Part shown: positions 18,213-26,193 of the stretch, piece after piece | How the letters are laid out: each line of letters begins with the position of its first letter | Numbering within the stretch: the first letter of the stretch is position 1 | Source: Sulfurifustis variabilis | GTDB taxonomy: Bacteria > Pseudomonadota > Gammaproteobacteria > Acidiferrobacterales > Sulfurifustaceae | DNA length: 64,000 nt | Direction of reading: 5' to 3' | Assembly (NCBI RefSeq): GCF_002355415.1 | Contig: NZ_AP014936.1 | Span: 310,001 to 374,000 of the forward strand | The notes under the pieces: generated by a model | What the model saw: only the letters and a program-made list of their open reading frames with translations | Databases searched by the model: none | What the model was told of the DNA's origin: nothing | Position numbers and translations under genes: made by a program

Positions 18213-19120
18213 ACACAGGGTCAGGTCTTGCCTTTTGCCTCATGCTGCGCGACCAACCGACTGATGCGCGATACCGACAACCCCGTCGCCTTCGCGATGG
18301 CGGTCTGGGTATAGCCGCCCTCGAGAAACGCCAGCGCAATGGCGGGGTTCCGCGCATGGCGCTCGAAGTACCAGGATAGCGGACGTGGCGCAGAGCGCCG
18401 CTGTGCGCGCGGAACGTCGCGCGCCTCGAGCGACTGCGCGCGTGCCTGCATGCGTCGCACGAACGCCTCGCCGCCAAGATAGATTTGCCCGGAGAGGGCC
18501 TCGTCCCAGAGCTTAAGGCCGCGCCCCCGTGCAACGAACTCGGCATAACGTCGCGGGCCGTCCCGGCGGGGCGCACGCGCGGCGACCCGGCGATGCAGCT
18601 CCGCGCTGTCGAGCCACGGCGGCGCCGGTGCGCGCCCCGTGTGAGCACGATAACTGCTCCAGACCCAAGCCTCGGGTCGTTTGACGATGCCTGCCCGAAC
18701 CGGGTTCAGGTCCACGTAACGGCAAACTTCCAGGAAATAACTGTCCTCGTCCACGAGCACCGCCTTGAACCGACCCTGAAACAGATGCCCGACCTTCCTG
18801 TGGCGACGGTTGTAGCTCTGGGTGTACACGCCGTTCACGTGCCGCAGCAGGCGCGAGAGATTGGGCTTATGCGTCTGGAGCACGAAGTGATAGTGGTTGC
18901 CCATGAGGCAGTACGCATAGGCGATGGCGTCGAAGCGCTCGAGGCCCTGCGCCAGGATGGCGAGGAGCGCCGTCCGGTCCGTGTCGTCCTCAAAGATCGG
19001 CTCGCGCCGATCACCCCGGGCGGTGACGTGGTAGAGCGCACCGCCGAACTCCAGGCGAAGGGGGCGGGACATGCGGCAAGGCTAGCCGGGGAGGGAGGCA
19101 AAAGGCAAGACCTGACCCCT
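18213..19120 (-). mobile_element. RAYT/Y1-transposase element with inverted ends
   Basis: Bounded by ~24-bp inverted repeats: AGGGTCAGGTCTTGCCTTTT at 18217 onward and its complement ending at 19120 (AGGCAAAAGGCAAGACCTGA onward). The transposase stop codon lies within the left repeat. A third copy of the end sequence is at 19268-19292. Confidence 0.75.
18221..19072 (-). CDS. REP-associated tyrosine transposase (RAYT, Y1_Tnp family)
   Basis: 283 residues. The single-strand transposase domain occupies about 1-150, with the HUH-type His pair in CLMGNHYHFVLQT and a candidate catalytic Tyr in YVDLNPVRAG, and the family start MSRPLRLEFGGALYHVTARGDRR. The C-terminus has a helix-turn-helix (TQTAIAKATGLSVSRISRLVAQHEAKGKT) as in longer RAYTs. 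It probably mobilises or maintains its own inverted-end DNA. It is complete and could be active. It lies inside the RHS island next to the broken cbpM duplication, so it may have taken part in that rearrangement. Confidence 0.88.
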   Translation of the reverse strand: MSRPLRLEFGGALYHVTARGDRREPIFEDDTDRTALLAILAQGLERFDAIAYAYCLMGNHYHFVLQTHKPNLSRLLRHVNGVYTQSYNRRHRKVGHLFQGRFKAVLVDEDSYFLEVCRYVDLNPVRAGIVKRPEAWVWSSYRAHTGRAPAPPWLDSAELHRRVAARAPRRDGPRRYAEFVARGRGLKLWDEALSGQIYLGGEAFVRRMQARAQSLEARDVPRAQRRSAPRPLSWYFERHARNPAIALAFLEGGYTQTAIAKATGLSVSRISRLVAQHEAKGKT

Positions 19121-19292
19121 TAGCAAGGATGGCGAGGAGCGCCGTCCGGTCCGCGTCGTCCTCGAAGATCGGCTCCCGTCGATCACCCCGGGCAGTGACG
19201 TGGTAGAGCGCGCCGTCGAACTCCAGGCGAAGGGGGCGGGACATGCGGCAAGGCTAGCCGGGGAGGGAGGCAAAAGGCAAGACCTGACCCCT
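19121..19292 (-). pseudogene. 172-bp tandem duplicate of the transposase 5' end
   Basis: Repeats 18949-19120 at a fixed offset of 172 bp. It encodes the first ~41 codons (MSRPLRLEFDGALYHVTARG…) with substitutions G10 to D and T to A, then runs into the inverted end sequence. A decayed partial copy, perhaps left by aberrant replication or transposition. Confidence 0.8.
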
Positions 19293-19328
19293 TAGGCGCG
19301 CACGTGCGGCACGCTTGCGGGCGGTCGG

Positions 19329-19943
19329 CTAATGGGTGACCCCGGTTTTGTTCGTGCCGTTCTTCGCTCCGGCGCGTTTCAGTAGGTCTATCATTTCCTG
19401 GTTCTTCTTTGCTTTGGCCCAAGAAAGCGCTGTATTACCATCAGGTAAGCGAGCGTTTACGTCGGCACCACTTTCGATGAGGATGCGAGCGATTTTCAGG
19501 TGCCCCTTACGGGCGGCTTCAGCCAGGGCCGTCCACCCGCTATCTGCCTTGGCATTCGGATCGGCGCCTGCTTCCAGTAGAACTTGAACAGTGTCCGGAT
19601 AGCCTCCCCAAGCGGCAATAATTAACGGTGTATTTCGTCCGGGCCGTTCGTTAACGCTGGCGCCATTCTCAATTAATAGTTTAACGATCGCGGTATGGCC
19701 GTAACTCGCCGCATGAAAGAGAGCTGTGTAGCCTTCGCCAGTAACCTTTTCCTTCGCGTTAACATTGGCTCCTTTTTCCAGTAGTTCCTTGACTTTGTCG
19801 ATCTTCCCCTTCCTGGCAGCAACAATAAGCTGGTCATGAATGTCGCGCTCAGGTGCGCATGCATTTGTCATTAATAGAGCAAACGCGAACAACGATGCGC
19901 ACACGGCAAGCGACCGATATCTCCTTGGCGCCGGTTCATTCAT
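19329..19943 (-). CDS. Ankyrin-repeat lipoprotein, candidate immunity protein of the RHS-PLA2 toxin
   Basis: 204 residues from the ATG at 19943, which overlaps the RHS stop codon (ATGA), implying translational coupling. A lipoprotein signal is visible: MNEPAPRRYRS, hydrophobic stretch, lipobox LMTNAC with Cys29. The mature part has five ankyrin repeats at ~33-195 (e.g. GYTALFHAASYGHTAIVKLLIENGASVNERPG, GWTALAEAARKGHLKIARILIESGADVNARLP). Polymorphic-toxin immunity genes follow the toxin gene directly, and ankyrin proteins are among known immunity types. A lipid-anchored periplasmic location would suit protection against an exported phospholipase. The longer in-frame extension to 20102 lies inside the RHS gene and is not used. 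The DNA is clearly A/T-richer than the chromosome. Confidence 0.8.
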   Translation of the reverse strand: MNEPAPRRYRSLAVCASLFAFALLMTNACAPERDIHDQLIVAARKGKIDKVKELLEKGANVNAKEKVTGEGYTALFHAASYGHTAIVKLLIENGASVNERPGRNTPLIIAAWGGYPDTVQVLLEAGADPNAKADSGWTALAEAARKGHLKIARILIESGADVNARLPDGNTALSWAKAKKNQEMIDLLKRAGAKNGTNKTGVTH

Positions 19944-22900
19944 TTCTTGCATTCTGTGCAAGCCTCCTCCTGAGCTTGAGCATATGCACCACCTCCGCCG
20001 TGAAGCACGCCCTCGAAATACGCTTCGGCAAGCAACAGACAGCGCCAGTCGCCCACTGGGCAACTTTGCCGCGCATTCCACTGGAACTGGAAGTCGCACC
20101 AAGTCTTATTAGTGCCGCACGTACCATAGCAGTCGTCATGCTTCTGGCAGGCATCGCGAAAACCAAATTCGGGAAACTTGAATCCTGATCCACAAATGCT
20201 TCCTGCTGATCCTGGTAGACCATAAGGAATGCTTGGGCGTCCGACCGACCCTTCCGGCTCCCAGTCGCCTGTAATATCTAGCCCGAGAGGGTCAATCCAT
20301 CTCAACGGATTGGCCTTCACATAGAGGTACGTGTTAAGTCCACCCGTTAACCCAACCGGATCACTCGTGACATACCGCCCCGTCTTCGGATCGTAATACC
20401 GATTCCAGTTGTAATGCAGCCCCGTCTCCTGATCGTAATACTGCCCCGGGAACCGCAAGTTGTTGTCGACCACCCCGATCGCTGTCGCCGCCCCGAACGG
20501 CTCCCCGGCCTGCGCCCAGATGGTGTTCCCCGCCGCGTCGGTCATCGCTCGTACCGTGCCGAAGTGGTCGGTGTGGAAGTAGTACACGAACTCCCCGTCG
20601 ATCCGGGCGAGCGGCGCGCCGTTCAGGTAGACGTACTCCCTTGAGGTTCCGCCGCTGCTCTCGATCAGGAGCTCGCCCCCGGGGAGGTAGTGGAAGCTCG
20701 TGATCGCGCCGTTGACGTTCTTGCGCAGCCGCCGGTTGAAGGGATCGTAGAAGTAGGTCGCGCCCTGGCCCTGGGCCGACAGGAGCCGGCCGTAGCCGTC
20801 GTAGGCGAGCAGCCCCGTACCGGGGATATAAACGGTGTTGCCGACGGCGTTGACCACGCGCGACTGGCCGCCGACCGACGTCAGGCGGTTGGTGTTCGTG
20901 CCGTAGCCATAGTCGGTCGTGTCGCCCGCCCGGGTCTCGGTCAGGCGGTTGCCGTTGTCGTCGTAGGTGTAGCCGAGCGCGGCGTACGTACCGGCGGTAT
21001 CGGTAGCGGCGGCCAGGCGGTCGAGCGCGTCGTAGCCGAACTCCTGGCGGGTGGTATCGGGATCGATGAGGAACGTGACGTTGCCGTTCGCGTCCCGCTC
21101 GATGTCCTTCGCGTAGGGATCGGCATGGTCGTAGGTCGAGCGGTAGGCGAGGTCGAGCTCGTAGCTCTGCGCGAGGCCGTTGCCGAGCGTCAGGCTCGCG
21201 ACCGGCCCGAAAGGGTAGTAGGCGATGCCGCTCGCGAGGGCGGTCGTCTGGCCGTTCAACGTGGTGCTCACCTCCGTGACCTGTCCGGCCGCGTCGTAGG
21301 TGTAATCGACCCGGCGCCCGCTCGGGTAGCGCAGCTGGTTCAACCGGCCGCCGAGGGAGTAGCTCGCGAAGCTGTAGAGCCCGGTCACCGCCAGCTCGTA
21401 ATCCTGCCGGAACCACGCGTCGTAGCCGAAGTAGAGGTGGAAGCCGCCGTTGCGCATGATCTGGCAGAGCAGTCCGGCGCCGCAGGTGTCGTAGGCGTAG
21501 CTGTACGCGGGCGTGTTGGTCGCCGAGCTCGTCTGGGTGAGCGGACGGTTCAGGGCGTCGTAGGTGTAGGTCGTGACCTGGGAAAGGGCGTTGGTCTGGG
21601 TCAGGACGTTGCCGGCTTCGTCGTGGGTGTAGGTCATCGTCCCCCGGTCCGGCGAGATCTCCTGGAGGAGGTTGCCGAGGTCGTCGTAGACGTACTGCGT
21701 CGTGACCGTCTCGCTCGCGCTCTTCGGCGCGGTCACCCGCGTCAACCGGTCGTTCACGTCGTAGCCATAGGTCGTGACCTTCGCCATGCGGTCGATGGTC
21801 TCGTACAGCCGGTTCAGGGCGTCGTAATGGTGGACCGTCGCCGGGTTCAGGTTCGGGTCGGTCTCGGAGACGAGGTTGCCGATCGCGTCGTGGACCTGCC
21901 GGGTGATGGAGCCGCCGTGGGTTAGGGTCTCGACCCGGTTGCGCAGGTCGTAATCGGTGTCGAGCGTCTGCTTGAGCGCCCCCTGGGGGTCGTAGGTGTA
22001 GGCCTGCCGGCGGTTGCCGCGGGTGTCGTAGGCGTAGCGGATCTGGTTCCCGAGGTTGTCGGTGACGCTGTAGAGGTCCTGAGAGTCGTAGTAGACGTAC
22101 GTGAGCGTCACGCCGTCGGGATCCTTGTACGTCTTGACCTTGCCGGACGCGTAGTAGCTGTACTCGGTGGTCCGGGAAACGCCGCTGCCGTTCGTCTCCT
22201 TGATTTTGGTCACGCGCCCGCGCAGGTCGTACTCGTACTCCGTGCGGATGCCCCGGGGGTCGGTCAGCTGCGTGACGCGTCCGTTGCCGTCGTAGAGGTC
22301 GTAGGTCGTGACCTGCCCGAGGGCGTTGGTGACCGAGCTCAGCTGCCCGCACGCCGCGCCGGTCGTGCAGTCGTAATAGGCGAACGTGGTGACGTCGGCG
22401 ACGTCGGTGCGCGGGCCGTCGATGGTCCAAAGCTGGCCGTCGTCGTTGTACGCAAGGCCGACGCGGCGCGAGACCGGGGTGCCGTCCGGCTTGTAGCCGG
22501 ATTGGGTGATCGCGGTCGGCAGCAGCGGGAAGCGCGTATCCTCGTAGGCAAGAGTTATCCGCTTGACCTGGCCGGACGCGACGCTCGGGGACTCGACGAG
22601 CGTGAGGAGGTCGAGATCGGGCGAGAGGTACTGATACGTCGTGGTGCGTGTCTCCGGGGTGGCGGTGCCCGTCGGACACCCGCCCGTCAACCCCTCGGTC
22701 ATGGACGTGCGCTGGTTCGTGGCGTTGTAAATGTAAGTGGTGACGCGCCCTTCCTCGTCTTTCTTGCAGGTCTGGTTGTTGTTGGCATCGAACCGCTGGA
22801 CCAGAGACTTGCCGTCGCCCTGGTTCACCTTGTTCACGAGGTTCTTCACTCCCAGGTTCGCCTCGAAGGTCATGACCTCCCGGGTGCTGGCGGCGTCGGT

Positions 22901-24217
22901 CACGGTGGTCTGCGTGTCCGAGTCGTACACGAGCGTGAAGCGTTCCTGGCCGCCGGCGTGCTCCGTCGAGTACGCCTTGCCGGTCGTGTCGTAGCTGTAG
23001 GTACCGTAGCGGGTGACGACGCCGTTGGCTTCGACATACGAGATGCCGGTCAGGTGATGCGGGAAGTTGGGGTCTTCGTAGTGGTAGAGCTTCGCGGTGT
23101 CGTCGGGGTAATCGACGCGGGTGAGGTTGTGACCGGTGCCGGCTGCCGTGTAGGTGTAGTCGATGACGTGTCCGGCCGAATCGGTGATGGTGTCCACTCG
23201 GCCGGCGGCGTCATAGGCCAGCGTCAGCGTGTGACCGAATGGCCCGGTGACGATCAGCCTCCCCTGGGCATCGACCGTGTAAGTGGTCGTCCGTCCCGCC
23301 GAGTCGGCCTCAGTTTGCAGGGCGCCGTCAATGCCGTAGCGTTCGCTGGAGCCGTCCAGGTGGGTGAGTGTGTAACCGCTGGCGTCCTGCGCAAGTCGCA
23401 AGTCGGAATCGGCCTTGCCCTGACAGGTTCCGTTATTGCAGGTGAAGTTCTCCCAGCGACCATCGGGCAGATGAATCTTGACGCTGGTTCCGAAAATTGA
23501 GAGCCGCCGGTTGTCTAAGGATATCGCCCAGCCAGAGCCGAGCGTGGAGCCGGTACTTTCAGCGAGAATACTGTTGTAAGAGCGAGTAACGGAGGGCAAT
23601 CCATTGCTGGCCCTGAGGTCGACTTCGGTTTCGTACTTGCTCCCCGTCGCGGCGTCGCAGGGGTTGCCTCTAGAGGTATCTTCATTGCAGGGGGGCGGAG
23701 GCGTGGCAGGCACGCACTTGTCTTGATTCGGGTCGTAGGTGTCGCCCTCACCCAGCCCGTCGCCTAATGCATTAGGACAAACGGGTTCGCTATTGGAGCA
23801 GTAATAGTAATTATACCCGTCCTTGGCTATCGGATACGGGTCCCGCTGGATAAGTGCCCAACGTACCGAGTATCCGGTGCCGGCTGCGCAAAAATTCACG
23901 CTCGACTGTACGGGGTTCGAGCAATCGTTTTCTTTCCACCAGCACCCAATGTCAGAGCAGTATCCCGGATAGTCGGGACCCGCGTCATATCCTGCTTTAC
24001 ACGCCGCCGCTGCTTCCGGTGCGTTCCCATACAGACCCATATGATGTTCGTTCTGCGCAGCAAAGACATCGAGCGAAACCAATAGCGCCAAGGCCGCAAT
24101 AAGGGCTTGCATAGTTTTGGAGCGCCCTCTGTACGGCACCTTCGACGTATAGGCGAAGAGGAAGCGAGGGTTAACGGAGCAGTCGCGAAGGCAGCTCGCG
24201 AAGAAAGTCGATCTCAT
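19940..24217 (-). CDS. Sec-exported RHS/YD-repeat protein with C-terminal phospholipase A2-like toxin domain
   Basis: 1425 residues from the ATG at 24217, which has GGGAGG 5 nt upstream. An alternative start at 24112 puts the signal peptide (MQALIAALALLVSLDVFAAQ) at the N-terminus; either way the protein looks Sec-exported. Residues ~55-180 are a Cys-rich module. PCDAATGSKYETEVDL leads into a long YD-repeat shell (~200-1300) with repeats such as YDALNRLYETIDRMAKVTTYGYD. The shell ends in the RHS core signature GLNTYLYVKANPLRWIDPLGL (DPLGL at 1309). The 112-residue tip carries ACQKHDDCYGTCG and WCDFQF, matching the active-site loop of group XII-like phospholipases A2, with the expected His1360-Asp1375 pair and multiple cysteines. 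Predicted role: shell-encased, contact-delivered or secreted lipase. No VgrG or PAAR genes are seen. The shell is GC-rich, while the N-terminus and the tip are A/T-richer, as expected for exchangeable toxin tips. Confidence 0.85.
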   Translation of the reverse strand: MRSTFFASCLRDCSVNPRFLFAYTSKVPYRGRSKTMQALIAALALLVSLDVFAAQNEHHMGLYGNAPEAAAACKAGYDAGPDYPGYCSDIGCWWKENDCSNPVQSSVNFCAAGTGYSVRWALIQRDPYPIAKDGYNYYYCSNSEPVCPNALGDGLGEGDTYDPNQDKCVPATPPPPCNEDTSRGNPCDAATGSKYETEVDLRASNGLPSVTRSYNSILAESTGSTLGSGWAISLDNRRLSIFGTSVKIHLPDGRWENFTCNNGTCQGKADSDLRLAQDASGYTLTHLDGSSERYGIDGALQTEADSAGRTTTYTVDAQGRLIVTGPFGHTLTLAYDAAGRVDTITDSAGHVIDYTYTAAGTGHNLTRVDYPDDTAKLYHYEDPNFPHHLTGISYVEANGVVTRYGTYSYDTTGKAYSTEHAGGQERFTLVYDSDTQTTVTDAASTREVMTFEANLGVKNLVNKVNQGDGKSLVQRFDANNNQTCKKDEEGRVTTYIYNATNQRTSMTEGLTGGCPTGTATPETRTTTYQYLSPDLDLLTLVESPSVASGQVKRITLAYEDTRFPLLPTAITQSGYKPDGTPVSRRVGLAYNDDGQLWTIDGPRTDVADVTTFAYYDCTTGAACGQLSSVTNALGQVTTYDLYDGNGRVTQLTDPRGIRTEYEYDLRGRVTKIKETNGSGVSRTTEYSYYASGKVKTYKDPDGVTLTYVYYDSQDLYSVTDNLGNQIRYAYDTRGNRRQAYTYDPQGALKQTLDTDYDLRNRVETLTHGGSITRQVHDAIGNLVSETDPNLNPATVHHYDALNRLYETIDRMAKVTTYGYDVNDRLTRVTAPKSASETVTTQYVYDDLGNLLQEISPDRGTMTYTHDEAGNVLTQTNALSQVTTYTYDALNRPLTQTSSATNTPAYSYAYDTCGAGLLCQIMRNGGFHLYFGYDAWFRQDYELAVTGLYSFASYSLGGRLNQLRYPSGRRVDYTYDAAGQVTEVSTTLNGQTTALASGIAYYPFGPVASLTLGNGLAQSYELDLAYRSTYDHADPYAKDIERDANGNVTFLIDPDTTRQEFGYDALDRLAAATDTAGTYAALGYTYDDNGNRLTETRAGDTTDYGYGTNTNRLTSVGGQSRVVNAVGNTVYIPGTGLLAYDGYGRLLSAQGQGATYFYDPFNRRLRKNVNGAITSFHYLPGGELLIESSGGTSREYVYLNGAPLARIDGEFVYYFHTDHFGTVRAMTDAAGNTIWAQAGEPFGAATAIGVVDNNLRFPGQYYDQETGLHYNWNRYYDPKTGRYVTSDPVGLTGGLNTYLYVKANPLRWIDPLGLDITGDWEPEGSVGRPSIPYGLPGSAGSICGSGFKFPEFGFRDACQKHDDCYGTCGTNKTWCDFQFQWNARQSCPVGDWRCLLLAEAYFEGVLHGGGGAYAQAQEEACTECKK

Positions 24218-24449
24218 AGACTCCTCCCTGACAGTTTTTCTTATGGCGCAGCTGCGAAGGCGGGGGCAGCGAGATGCGCGCCGGTTGTTGTTTGCTTTGT
24301 GCCCGGAACGCTACCCGGACAACCGCGAATCCGTCAAGCCGTTGAAAGAGATTTCGAACAGGAAGGACGCTCCAGCGTCGCGGAGACAGCGCGGTCTGCT
24401 AAAACGATCAGCCGCCGCACCAGAACGACGCCGACGGTGAAAGGGGGAG
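24218..24449. other. Gap between RHS gene and right direct repeat
   Basis: 232 bp with no convincing gene. The part nearest 24218 carries the RHS ribosome-binding site (complement of ctcctccctg at 24221-24230) and should contain its promoter. No clear -35/-10 pair was identified. Confidence 0.4.
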
Positions 24450-24590
24450 GATCTGGAACGAGGCCCTGGAGCGCGGCGGGAGCGGGTCGACCGGGTAGAA
24501 CACGCCCGAGAGGATGAACATGGGCGTGAGCACGAGGGTCAAGCAGTAGTTGAAGTAGTCGTCCCCGGGTGCCGGACCCGAGAGCTTTGG
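24450..24590 (-). pseudogene. ABC-2 type permease fragment (right copy)
   Basis: Same fragment as at 17697-17850, differing by one residue (GDDYF versus RDDYF). It begins just after the cbpM stop and loses the permease sequence at the repeat edge (FQI, then unrelated LPLSPSASFW). Confidence 0.5.
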
Positions 24591-24595
24591 CGCTC

Positions 24596-24907
24596 CTATC
24601 GGGGCAGCTGGCACTCGAGCTCGTGCAGCCGGCGTTCGAGCTCGCGGATGCGCTCGACGTAGGCGAGGACGAGCGCGAGGCCGGGCGTGCTCAGCTCGAA
24701 GTCCGCGCGCAGGCGGCGCGCGGTGCGCGCGAGCTCGATCGAGCGCGCGGTGAACAGCCACTCGGGTCCTTCGGCCCGCGGTTCGAAGGCGCCGAGCTCG
24801 ACCAGCTCGCGGATCTCCACCGTCGAGAGGCCCGAGCTCTCCGCGAGCTCGGTGAGCGTCACCAGCGTCACCTCGTTCAGGACCAGCCCGCCGCCCTCGT
24901 CGGCCAT
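24596..24907 (-). CDS. cbpM: Chaperone modulator CbpM (right copy)
   Basis: 103 residues, identical in protein sequence to the left copy, with HTH plus coiled coil. It lies 9 bp after cbpA with GGAGGCGC before its ATG, so cbpA-cbpM is an operon here. It tunes CbpA by binding its J domain. Confidence 0.9.
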   Translation of the reverse strand: MADEGGGLVLNEVTLVTLTELAESSGLSTVEIRELVELGAFEPRAEGPEWLFTARSIELARTARRLRADFELSTPGLALVLAYVERIRELERRLHELECQLPR

Positions 24908-24916
24908 CGCGCCTCC

Positions 24917-25876
24917 TCAGGAAACCTCGAAGTGCCCGCGCGGGTTGAACCGCGAGATGCGCGCGAGCTCCTCGAAGTGTCGTTTCTCCTCCTCGGAGAG
25001 GATCGTGGGCGTCACGATCGAGAGCACCGCGTAGAGATCGCCGTGTCCGCCGCCGGGCTTCGGCATGCCCTTGCCCGAAAGCCTGAGCTTCTGCCCCGCG
25101 CGCGCACCGGGCCCGACCTTGATGCGCACCTTGCCGTCGAGCGTCGGCACCTCGATCTGGGCGCCGAGCGTCGCCTCCCAGGGCGCGATCGGCACCTCGA
25201 GGTAGAGGTCGTGGCCGCTCGGCTTGAAGAGCGCGTGCGGACGCAGCGTGATGTCCAGGTAGAGCGCGCCGGGCGCGCCGCCGCCGATGCCCGGTCCGCC
25301 CTTGCCCGGGACCCGCAGCTTCTGGCCGTCGATCACGCCCTTCGGGATCCGCACCTTGACGGTCTTTGGCACGCGCCGCGGCACGCGGTCCGGGCCCGCC
25401 TCCGGCATCTCGAGGTTGAGGCTGACCTCGGTTCCGCGCGCCGCTTCCTCGAGCGTGAGGTGCACGACGACCTCGTAGTCCTGCCCGGGCATCGCGAAAC
25501 CGCCGCGCGCGCCGCGTCGCGCGCGCGTGGCCCCGCCGAAGAGATCGGCGAAGAGGTCGGAGAGGTCCACCTCCTCGGTGAAGCCGCCCGCGCCGCCGGC
25601 GCCGAAGCCGTGCGCGAACTGCTCGGCCCAGTCGGGCGGCGGACGGAAGTCCTCGCCCGGGCGATGCCGGCCGAGCCGGTCGTAGGCCGCGCGCTTCTCG
25701 GCGTCGCTCAGGACGTCGTTCGCTTCGTTGATCTCCTTGAAGCGCTCCTCCGCGTTCGGCTCCTTGGAGACGTCCGGGTGGTATTTGCGCGCGAGCTTGC
25801 GGTAGGCCTTCTTGATCGCCTCCTCGCTCGCGTCGCGCTCGACGCCCAGGATCTGGTAGTAGTCCTTGTACTTCAT
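24917..25876 (-). CDS. cbpA: DnaJ-type co-chaperone / curved DNA-binding protein CbpA
   Basis: 319 residues. The J domain (1-70) has [34 protein letters not shown] with the HPD motif that stimulates DnaK. A Gly-rich linker (~75-125) follows, then two beta-sandwich client-binding domains ([27 protein letters not shown]… and [30 protein letters not shown]). The zinc-finger region of DnaJ is absent, which defines the CbpA class. Cytoplasmic, nucleoid-associated in E. coli. Confidence 0.92.
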   Translation of the reverse strand: MKYKDYYQILGVERDASEEAIKKAYRKLARKYHPDVSKEPNAEERFKEINEANDVLSDAEKRAAYDRLGRHRPGEDFRPPPDWAEQFAHGFGAGGAGGFTEEVDLSDLFADLFGGATRARRGARGGFAMPGQDYEVVVHLTLEEAARGTEVSLNLEMPEAGPDRVPRRVPKTVKVRIPKGVIDGQKLRVPGKGGPGIGGGAPGALYLDITLRPHALFKPSGHDLYLEVPIAPWEATLGAQIEVPTLDGKVRIKVGPGARAGQKLRLSGKGMPKPGGGHGDLYAVLSIVTPTILSEEEKRHFEELARISRFNPRGHFEVS

Positions 25877-25968
25877 TCGCCCGCCCGTCGTTTCGGCGCT
25901 ATTTTAAACGCGCGCGCCGAAAGCGCGCAGGCGGGGCGGAACCCGGGCGCGGTTCGCCGGTTCAGCGG

Positions 25969-26193
25969 CTAGTGGTACGCGCGATTTCCGCCGTTCTGCG
26001 CGGCGAACTCGGAGCCGCACTTCTTGCAGTTGAGCTTCGCCCCGATGCGGCTGCGGCGGCCCTCCGGGGTGATGACCCAGGGGCGGTTGATCCAGGGCGG
26101 CCGGTGCCGGACGTGCTGCGCGTGCCCGCACTCGAGGTCCGCCACCCAGTCGTTGCGTTCGTCCCTGTGAAATCCAACGATCCGTCGCTTCAT
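25969..26193 (-). CDS. DUF3565 small zinc-ribbon-like protein
   Basis: 74 residues, MKRRIVGFHRDERNDWVADLECGH onward, with QHVRHRPPWINRPWVITPEGR and a terminal CKKCGSEF. This is the conserved DUF3565 pattern (Cys/His residues suggest metal binding). Function unknown. The ATG overlaps the stop of the amidohydrolase gene (ATGA), so it is co-translated. Confidence 0.85.
   Translation of the reverse strand: MKRRIVGFHRDERNDWVADLECGHAQHVRHRPPWINRPWVITPEGRRSRIGAKLNCKKCGSEFAAQNGGNRAYH

Larger units (their letters stand above)
24450..24950. repeat. ~500-bp direct repeat, right copy
   Basis: Counterpart of 17712-18212. Here the repeat is continuous with the intact cbpA gene, so this is likely the original chromosomal context. 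Confidence 0.9.

Noticed and set aside
19121-19292. CRISPR-like or tandem-repeat array next to the transposase
   Set aside because: Only two unequal units, fully explained as a partial duplication of the transposase 5' end; no spacers and no cas genes in the window.
20361-22679. A 772-codon frame overlapping the RHS gene on the same strand
   Set aside because: Shifted frame of the YD-repeat region; Arg/Pro-rich with no repeats of its own, while the RHS frame is continuous with signal peptide and C-terminal domain.
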